Source: Oscillospiraceae bacterium (GTDB lineage Bacteria > Bacillota > Clostridia > Oscillospirales > Ruminococcaceae). From it: a stretch of 64,000 nucleotides of DNA. The position numbers were made by a program, and so were the translations under genes. The notes below the pieces were generated by a model. The model saw only the letters and a list, made by a program, of their open reading frames with translations. It was not told where the DNA came from and made no database searches. Position 1 is the first letter of the stretch; every line of letters begins with the position of its first letter. Below, piece by piece: positions 58,404 through 64,000 of the stretch. The stretch lies in the NCBI GenBank assembly GCA_018380115.1, contig JAGZUF010000006.1:65874-129873 (forward strand), in the 5' to 3' direction.

Positions 58404-58428
58404 AAACCCGTACTTTTTGTACGGGTTT
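58404..58428 (-). terminator. Terminator of the MarR gene
   Basis: 10-bp stem AAACCCGTAC/GTACGGGTTT (58404-58413 with 58419-58428), 11 bases after the stop; weak T-rich tail on the minus strand. Confidence 0.6.
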
Positions 58429-58439
58429 AACAAAATATA

Positions 58440-58931
58440 TCATTTTTTCTTCTTTTTGCAAAATACATAGCTGTCCTCTACATCCAGCTTGAAGGCTTCA
58501 TTCAGGCGCTGCTGCACGCGGCAGAACAGCTCCAGCTCTTCATCGGTGAATATTTTCAGCTTCTGGAACGTGCGCGCATAGCAGGCCTGCTCGAACTTGT
58601 GGTGGTCATTGAATACCTGCCAGCCTGCCTCGGTGAGGAACAGATTATATTCGCGGTTGTTGTTCTGGTTGCGCACCTGCTCTACCCAGCCCTTCTGCTT
58701 GAGCTTGCGGATAATCTGGCTGTAGGCGCTGGGCGTTTTTCCGTTGCTTGCCGCTATTTCGGTGATGGTTGCCGATTTGTGCCGTCCAATATACTGGATG
58801 ACCTTGGATTCTGCCTGATACATCGTCACTTCCCCGTACTGATGCGGCAGCGAATCGTATTCCGCCATCAGGTCATAGCCCGTATCCACAATATCCATCA
58901 GTTTCTGGCACAGTTCCTCGCGTGTGTCCAT
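58440..58931 (-). CDS. MarR family transcriptional regulator
   Basis: 163 residues. Winged helix: SKVIQYIGRHKSATITEIAASNGKTPSAYSQIIRKLKQKGWVEQVRNQNNNREYNLFLTEAG, flanked by dimerisation helices and a Lys-rich C-terminus. ATG 58931 is about nine bases after GAGGAAA; an ATG six bases upstream is too close to it. Target unknown, possibly the adjacent ridA gene on the same strand. Confidence 0.9.
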   Translation of the reverse strand: MDTREELCQKLMDIVDTGYDLMAEYDSLPHQYGEVTMYQAESKVIQYIGRHKSATITEIAASNGKTPSAYSQIIRKLKQKGWVEQVRNQNNNREYNLFLTEAGWQVFNDHHKFEQACYARTFQKLKIFTDEELELFCRVQQRLNEAFKLDVEDSYVFCKKKKK

Positions 58932-59154
58932 TTTCATTTTCCTCTTTCTTGCCGAAAGCGCCCGGGCGTATTTCTTTATTCAGGGCGCAGCAATCTTTAT
59001 TCCATCGTACTACAAGGGAAACCGGCAGTTCTTCACTGCGCCTTTGCCGCAGTGCGGCGGCTGGCGTTAGCCAGCCGCATATAAACAAGCTGCCGCCTCT
59101 TTTTATAAAATTATACCATTTTTTCCGCATCCCGGCAAGGCGCGGCGCCGGGTG

Positions 59155-60105
59155 CTATTCCCCGCCCAGCCAGTACATATCGCGCCGCAGGCTGAGGCCC
59201 AGCTTTTTCTGCAAAGCCAGAGAGGCACGGTTGCCTGCAAAGATATGGCAAAACGGCACGCGCCCCTGCCGCAGAAGGCGGGCGATGGCGTGCGCCTCCA
59301 GCGCGGCGCCCAGCCCCATACGCCGGAACTGCGGCAAAACCACCAGCATGCCCATGCTTCCCTCGGAATGCTGCCCAATAAACCCGGCAAGCCGGCGGCC
59401 CTGCGGGCCGGGCAGAAAGGCGCCTGTAACAGTGCCCGCCGCAAGGCATGCAGCCACGCCGGTAGGCGGAATGAGGGTATAATGCGCACAGACGGTTTCT
59501 GCCCATTCAGGGCCAAGCGGCGCAAAGCGCACCCCCTTCACCGGCCGGGAGGGAGGCTGGGCCTCCCAATATACCGCCTGCGTGCATGCGGGCGGCAGCG
59601 GCAGGCCCATAGCCTGTGCCGCAGTCTGGGCTGCGACACGCCCGTGCACACCCAGCATAGCGCCCTGCGCCAAGGGCCCGGCCCTGTGTAAAAGGCGCGC
59701 CGCCGAGGCCTGCGTGCCTGCGGCCAGCAAAAGGTCGCCCCCCTGCACGCGCAGCAGTACGCCGCCCTTTTCCGCGGCCAGCACACCCGCTTTGCCCCAG
59801 CGCAGCGCCTCCAGCATATCCACGCAGGCGGGCCTTTGCGCCAGATATTCCCAGGCGGCAAGGGCCGGGGCGGCCAGCGCGGCCTTCTGCGCATGCGTCA
59901 GACGCTTCAGCGCCGCCTCCCGGCGCATGGCCTCGCTTTTTGTGGCATATTCCTCTGTATACACAAGGCGCACAGGCCGGTGCGCGCGGGTATATCTGGC
60001 GCCGCGCCCGGTTTCGTGCAGGAACACGCGCCGGGTGATGTCCGGCGTGTAACCCGCATAGAAATTCATACCGGCACATGCCAGAAGGTAAGCAGTATGC
60101 GCCAT
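59155..60105 (-). CDS. GIY-YIG nuclease domain fused to GNAT acetyltransferase
   Basis: 316 residues. Residues 1-82 match a complete GIY-YIG domain of the UPF0213/YhbQ type: AYLLACAGMNFYAGYTPDITRRVFLHETGRGARYTRAHRP, then SEAMRREAALKRLTHAQKAAL with the metal Glu. Residues about 95-190 (VDMLEALRWGKAGVLAAEKGGVLLRVQGGDLLLAAG) and 200-316 (MGMLVVLPQFRRMGLGAALEAHAIARLLRQG, FAGNRASLALQKKLGL) form a GNAT acetyltransferase with its acetyl-CoA loop. ATG 60105 follows AAGGAGG. Both domains lie in one uninterrupted frame. Substrates unknown. Confidence 0.85.
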   Translation of the reverse strand: MAHTAYLLACAGMNFYAGYTPDITRRVFLHETGRGARYTRAHRPVRLVYTEEYATKSEAMRREAALKRLTHAQKAALAAPALAAWEYLAQRPACVDMLEALRWGKAGVLAAEKGGVLLRVQGGDLLLAAGTQASAARLLHRAGPLAQGAMLGVHGRVAAQTAAQAMGLPLPPACTQAVYWEAQPPSRPVKGVRFAPLGPEWAETVCAHYTLIPPTGVAACLAAGTVTGAFLPGPQGRRLAGFIGQHSEGSMGMLVVLPQFRRMGLGAALEAHAIARLLRQGRVPFCHIFAGNRASLALQKKLGLSLRRDMYWLGGE

Positions 60106-60188
60106 GGGGGCATCCTCCTTTTCTCTGCGCAGGGCCGCGGCCCCGCACCTGCCGCAGCCGCGCCCCGGCGGGTGAAAGCCATGCCGCG

Positions 60189-61019
60189 CTATTCCTGTGC
60201 AAGCTCCATCGCCATGCGGCACGCGGCAAAGGCATCCTGCCGGGTGCCTGCGGTGATGAGAAAGCGCCCGGCATGGCAGAATTTCAGCGTTTCAATGCCG
60301 GAAATGGCGGGCAGCTCTTCCTCCGGCGCACCGGCCCACTCTGCCGGGAAGGGCACGCGCAGCGCCTGGGTGCCGAAGCGCTGCGGCACCCCCTGCGCAC
60401 AGTAGCCTCCCCGCTGGGAGGGATATACCACGAATTTGGCGCGGCTGGGAATGAGATACTGCTTCCAAGGGGCAAAGCGCTTCAGCTCTACTATACCGCC
60501 CTTTGACCTTACAAGCGCGCCGCGCACCTCGGCCTCGGCCCGCGTAATGGCGCGGATGCTCTCCAGCTTATGGCCCAGAAGGTCCTGCGCCACGGCCACA
60601 GCCTCTTCAAAGCAGGCATTTTCGTCCTTTTCTTCATCCCATCTGGGGTTGTAGGCTGCAATCAGGTTTGCAAGCTGGTTGCCGCAGCCGGTATTGTCGT
60701 CCTCGTCCAGCGGCTTCACAAAGCCGTCGTCAAAGCGCTTGGCCTCCTTCTCGCCCACAAGGGCCGGGCCAAGCTCGCGCCACAAAAGGCCGAAGGCCGC
60801 ATATTTCACCCCACATTCGCGCACGGGGGTATCTTTCCCATGATGGTCAAACGGGCCGTCCCCGATATCGAACACGATGCCGTCATAGCCCTCCGGCACG
60901 GAAAAGCCGCGCTGGATGCGGATGCTGGGGTTGCACAGGCGCAGCAGCGCCGCGGCAAACACGTCATCCGCGTGGAAGCGCCCTGCATGGGTAAAGCCTT
61001 TATCCGGCACTGTAAGCAT
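60189..61019 (-). CDS. MYG1 family protein (DHH-like metal-dependent hydrolase)
   Basis: 276 residues. THAGRFHADDVFAAALLR and FDIGDGPFDHHGKD are the metal-binding motifs of the MYG1/UPF0160 family, related to DHH phosphoesterases; KRFAPWKQYLIPS and VVYPSQRGGYCAQGVP are further family marks. Eukaryotic MYG1 is a 3'-5' RNA exonuclease; bacterial members are uncharacterised. ATG 61019 follows AGGAG. The upstream open frame to 61220 is Arg-rich and noncoding. Confidence 0.88.
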   Translation of the reverse strand: MLTVPDKGFTHAGRFHADDVFAAALLRLCNPSIRIQRGFSVPEGYDGIVFDIGDGPFDHHGKDTPVRECGVKYAAFGLLWRELGPALVGEKEAKRFDDGFVKPLDEDDNTGCGNQLANLIAAYNPRWDEEKDENACFEEAVAVAQDLLGHKLESIRAITRAEAEVRGALVRSKGGIVELKRFAPWKQYLIPSRAKFVVYPSQRGGYCAQGVPQRFGTQALRVPFPAEWAGAPEEELPAISGIETLKFCHAGRFLITAGTRQDAFAACRMAMELAQE

Positions 61020-61268
61020 AGTGATGTGCTCCTTTTGTCTTTTATCTTTCCGGCCGCTGAAGCAGCGGCGCGCCATCCTTTCGCCGTATGCGGAGCGCTT
61101 TGGCCGCGCCCGCATATGACGTCCGCCGCATGCCGCCCGGCACGGCCGCATCCCATGTGCGGCATGTGTTCTGTCTGGGCCATATCCGGCCCGCGGCCCG
61201 CTTTTAGCCGGCGGACGCACCGTACTACACCGGCTGCATTCGCGCTTTCCACCACGGTCCGCGTTCAG

Positions 61269-61560
61269 AAGGGCTGCGGCGTCTGCTTTGCCAAGCCCAC
61301 ACCGCGCTTTCGCTTATACCCCCCAAGCGGACACATCATGCCACATTCACGAAACCCGCCATTCGCCTTGCGGCTCGGCCCCGTCAAGGGTGCGGCGGCT
61401 GTTCCACCCGCCTCATCCTTCGCCTGCGCTTGGATTCGCCAAGCGGACACATTATACCACATTCACTAAACTCGCCCTTCGGCTCGGCCTCGTTAAGGGT
61501 GTGGCATCTGTTCCACTAAGCTCCCCCTTCGCTTTCGCTCGGGCTCGCTAAGTGGACACA
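61269..61560. repeat. Tandem array of about 110-116-bp intergenic repeats
   Basis: Unit landmarks recur: AAGCGGACACATCATGCCACATTC at 61325 (first 20 bases comparable), AAGCGGACACATTATACCACA at 61441 and AAGTGGACACATTATACCACA at 61550, period 116 then 109. Each unit also carries GGCTCGGCC and a GTCAAGGGTGCGG-like block. An incomplete unit precedes at about 61269. Each unit end reads TGGTATAATGTG on the minus strand, a -10-like box. The remaining DNA in 61020-61268 has no recognisable gene. Confidence 0.7.
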
Positions 61561-61626
61561 TTATACCACATTTGGAATATTTTTTACAGCAACATCCTTT
61601 TTGAGAAACAGTTTGGTTACCCAATA

Positions 61627-61635
61627 TGCTATAAT
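61627..61635 (+). promoter_or_regulatory. Extended -10 promoter of the amidase gene
   Basis: TGCTATAAT at 61627-61635 without a good -35. It lies downstream of the TTG at 61601, which therefore cannot be the start codon. Confidence 0.5.
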
Positions 61636-61702
61636 ACAAACAGACAAAAAATCTCCGGCGGCCATTTCCACTGCAGGCCGGGGCAGAAAGGGGGCGGCTG
61701 GT

Positions 61703-63868
61703 TTGGCCGCATACAGAAAACGCAAGGGGCGCACCTCGCGCGCACCTGCTATTTTGATAGGGCTTGCCTCCGGGCTTGTGCTTCTGGTGCTGGGCGGCGG
61801 TGTGCTGTGGCTTTTTTTGCCCCATGCTATGGATGCCGGCCTTGCCAGCGCCAAAGCGCCCGATGGCCAAATAAAAGGCTATGCCGTGCAGCTTGGCGCA
61901 GGGCCCTATACGAAGGACAGCCTTTCCCAGTGGGCCATGGAGGCAGCGGAAGAGGCCGCCGCCCTTGGCATGAACGCACTGTTTCTGACTATTGACGGGC
62001 CAGACGGCGTGGTGTTTGAGACAAAGCATGCAGAAAGGTGCACCGCTCTTTCCGGCGGCGACACGTTTTTTTACAAGCCGGACGCGCTGCGCACCCTGTG
62101 CGAAGCCGCCGCCCGAAAGGGCCTTGCCGTATATACCGTGGTGCAGGAGGCCAACGCGGAAAACGCCGCGTACCGCGACACGGTTATTGCCGATATCCGC
62201 CAGCGCTATGCCGCGGCGGGCGTCGCCGTACCCATGGCGGCAAATGGCACGCAGGGGCCGTTCAGCATCTACTCCACCCCGCAGGGGGCTCTTGCCGCCG
62301 TCACGCCGGAGAGTGCCGCGCAGGCAGGTGAATTTTTTCTTTTGACCACCGCGGCAGATTTCAGCGGCGCAGTGTTCAGCCAGGCTGCCGTCTCTGCGGC
62401 GCCGGGCGACACAGCCGTGCTGCTCAGCGCCATGGACGGGCGCACCCCGCCCACTTTGCTGGGCTATGCCCCGCCTGCCTCGCTGGGCGTGACTTACCCG
62501 GACGACGGCGCCTCTATCGACACACAGAAATGCTTTGTGATGGGCACGTCAGACCCGGCCCAGCCCCTCACCTTGAATGGGGAAGAGGTGCCCCGCTACG
62601 GCACAAAGGGGTTGTTCGGTGTGCTGGTAACGCTGGAGGAGGGAGAAAACGAGCTGCTTTTTGCAAATGGTTCCGCCTCGCTTACCTGGCACATCACGGG
62701 CCCGGCACCTCAACAGCAGCAGGGCGGCAGCACTGGCGACAAACTGCCGCATGACAGCACCGTCAGCGTGCCTGAAGGCACTTTTGTGCAGACGACAGGC
62801 CTTATCACCAGCCTTTTGTACGACCCCTCCGGTGACGGCAATATCAGCGAAACGGCCCGCCGCGGCGCCGTGGGGCAGGTGGCGGCATGCGCTGAAACCG
62901 TGCGCGGCGGAAAAACCACATGGGCTTACCAGCTCACCAGCGGAGACTGGGTGCTGGCCTACAATGTGCAAAAGGTGGAGGACGGCGCCGCCAGCTTCAC
63001 CGGCGCACAGGCCGTTTGCGATGGGCGCGACGAGCTTTTGCAGTTCAGCGGCAGCGGCACGCCGCTGGCCTATACGAATCAAATTGAAAACACGCTCAGC
63101 CTACGCTTTTATAATACGGAGCTTGCGGCAGATTTTGCCGTCAGCGGCTCTTCTCTTGTGCGGCAGTGCGAGGTGAAGCCCTTTGACGGCGGCACAGAGC
63201 TTGTGCTGCACTTTGACGCGCCGCTTTGGGGGCATGTGATCTCATACAGCGGCAACACCGTGCAGGTGGTGCTGAAGGCGGCGCCCGCCAGAAGCACAGA
63301 GCCGAATAAGCCTCTGGCGGGTGTGAAGGTGCTGCTGGATGCCGGCCACGGCGACACGGACGCCGGCGCCATGGGGGCGGGCGGCCAGAGCGCCCCGCTG
63401 GAAAAGGACGCAAACCTCGCTGTGGCCAGGGCCGCCCAGTACCGGCTGGAGCAGCTTGGCGCCACGGTGGAGATGATCCGCACAGACGACACCTTCCTCT
63501 CACTGGAACAGCGCAATGCAAAAATCACAGAGCTGCGGCCCGATTTCTTTATTGCCGTGCACCACAACTCTGTGGCGCTGAACAATGACGCCAACAACTC
63601 CGCCGGAACGGAATGCTATTATTTTTATGATTCTGGCAAGGCGCTGGCCGAAGCGCTGGTGAACAACGTGACGGCTGCCACAAACCGCCCTTCGCGCGGA
63701 GCGATGTGGGGCTATTACTATGTCACCCGCAACACCCTGTGCCCTGCCGTTCTGCTGGAGACGGGCTTTATGCCAAACCCGGCGGAATTTGAAGCCGTGA
63801 CAGACGAAACGTGCATATGGGCCGCGGGCGATGCCATTGCCCGCAGCGTGCTGGCCTGCGTAAATTGA
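61703..63868 (+). CDS. Membrane-anchored N-acetylmuramoyl-L-alanine amidase
   Basis: 721 residues. Basic N-terminus (AAYRKRKGRTSRAP), one anchor helix (AILIGLASGLVLLVLGGGVLWLFLP), a large extracellular region (about 40-520), including a GTPase-unrelated TIM-like segment with AAEEAAALGMNALFLTIDGPDG and Ig/AMIN-like strands, and a C-terminal Amidase_3 domain: LLDAGHGDTDAGAMG, EKDANLAVARAAQYRLEQLGATVEMIR, FFIAVHHNS, VLLETGF (His, Glu, His, Glu zinc site). It cleaves the amide between MurNAc and the stem peptide. TTG 61703 follows AAAGGGGGCGG. Confidence 0.85.
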   Translation: MAAYRKRKGRTSRAPAILIGLASGLVLLVLGGGVLWLFLPHAMDAGLASAKAPDGQIKGYAVQLGAGPYTKDSLSQWAMEAAEEAAALGMNALFLTIDGPDGVVFETKHAERCTALSGGDTFFYKPDALRTLCEAAARKGLAVYTVVQEANAENAAYRDTVIADIRQRYAAAGVAVPMAANGTQGPFSIYSTPQGALAAVTPESAAQAGEFFLLTTAADFSGAVFSQAAVSAAPGDTAVLLSAMDGRTPPTLLGYAPPASLGVTYPDDGASIDTQKCFVMGTSDPAQPLTLNGEEVPRYGTKGLFGVLVTLEEGENELLFANGSASLTWHITGPAPQQQQGGSTGDKLPHDSTVSVPEGTFVQTTGLITSLLYDPSGDGNISETARRGAVGQVAACAETVRGGKTTWAYQLTSGDWVLAYNVQKVEDGAASFTGAQAVCDGRDELLQFSGSGTPLAYTNQIENTLSLRFYNTELAADFAVSGSSLVRQCEVKPFDGGTELVLHFDAPLWGHVISYSGNTVQVVLKAAPARSTEPNKPLAGVKVLLDAGHGDTDAGAMGAGGQSAPLEKDANLAVARAAQYRLEQLGATVEMIRTDDTFLSLEQRNAKITELRPDFFIAVHHNSVALNNDANNSAGTECYYFYDSGKALAEALVNNVTAATNRPSRGAMWGYYYVTRNTLCPAVLLETGFMPNPAEFEAVTDETCIWAAGDAIARSVLACVN

Positions 63869-64000
63869 GTGATAACTACCGGCTAAGCCGGTGACTTAAG
63901 TTGGCCCTATAAGGGCCTATTACCGGCATACATCTCAAGACTCACTGAATTTTATTCCGCTCGCATCATTTGCCCCACAGCCCGTAAACGGGCAATCTCT
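63869..64000. repeat. Cluster of small hairpins, possible IS200/IS605-type end
   Basis: Short perfect stems with tiny loops follow each other: ACCGGC-TAA-GCCGGT (63879-63893), GGCCCT-ATA-AGGGCC (63903-63917) and GCCCG-TAAA-CGGGC (63979-63992). The first can end the amidase transcript. The imperfect palindromes with CTTAAG between them resemble the ends of IS200/IS605 elements or a TnpB guide-RNA scaffold, but any gene would lie beyond the window. Confidence 0.35.

Noticed and set aside
61269..61560. CRISPR array
   Set aside because: Repeats are over 100 bp, adjoin without unique spacers, and no cas gene is near.

Overview
The window looks like a high-GC (about 60-65 %) low-oxygen Firmicute of the Clostridia, most likely Oscillospiraceae/Ruminococcaceae (gut fermenter of the Faecalibacterium/Subdoligranulum/Gemmiger kind). 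Reasons seen in the sequence: strong AGGAGG-type ribosome binding sites with frequent GTG/TTG starts, an RnfC subunit, a bifunctional AdhE with Rex-type operators, a butanol-dehydrogenase-like iron ADH, a mannose-family PTS, an AsnA-type asparagine synthetase and a BlaI/M56 pair. Species cannot be fixed from the sequence alone.

Layout. 1-8.9 kb: end of an rnf operon (rnfC, cut by the window edge), small unknown proteins, a Na/phosphate symporter with PhoU tail, a NusG-domain-II protein, a PepV-type dipeptidase, a BlaI/M56 peptidase pair with its operator, and a UcpA-like SDR. 8.9-15.1 kb: DEAD-box helicase, then the pyrimidine operon read leftwards (small membrane protein-pyrC-pyrF-pyrK-pyrD-pyrE-HU), preceded by a leader with an 18-codon peptide that stops inside an intrinsic terminator. 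15.2-26.3 kb: a complete mannose-family PTS island on the minus strand: LevR-like regulator, EIIA, EIIB, EIIC, EIID, three TIM-barrel proteins (one BtpA/SgcQ-like, two TrpA-like), an iron ADH, EI and HPr. 26.5-32 kb: NitT/TauT-type ABC importer, asnA, a low-GC zinc-ribbon membrane protein, a DUF2804 protein. 32.2-43.5 kb: adhE with two Rex boxes, prmA-rsmE, a VanY-like lipoprotein, a VTT membrane protein, DegV, a second divergent EI-like protein, tRNA-Ser(CGA), and enolase.

43.7-54.5 kb is a mobile element, flanked by a 13-bp direct repeat, with a tyrosine integrase at its right end. Its contents are an XRE repressor with an ImmA/IrrE protease and divergent Cro-like gene around three operators, an excisionase-like gene, a P4-type primase-helicase next to an iteron-like origin, a sigma factor, a PAPS-reductase-like protein, a phage GP20-type scaffold protein, and many tiny coupled ORFs. 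There is no terminase, portal, capsid or tail gene, so it resembles a phage satellite rather than a prophage. Between the protease and integrase lies an apparent type I toxin-antitoxin pair: a 26-residue hydrophobic peptide and a convergent promoter-terminator RNA overlapping its 3' end.

54.5-64 kb returns to chromosome: two XRE proteins (one with a one-base frameshift), DUF2752/DUF4234 proteins, a low-molecular-weight tyrosine phosphatase, RidA, MarR, an unusual GIY-YIG nuclease-acetyltransferase fusion, a MYG1-family protein, an array of about 115-bp intergenic repeats, a large membrane-anchored cell-wall amidase, and a cluster of small hairpins at the window edge.
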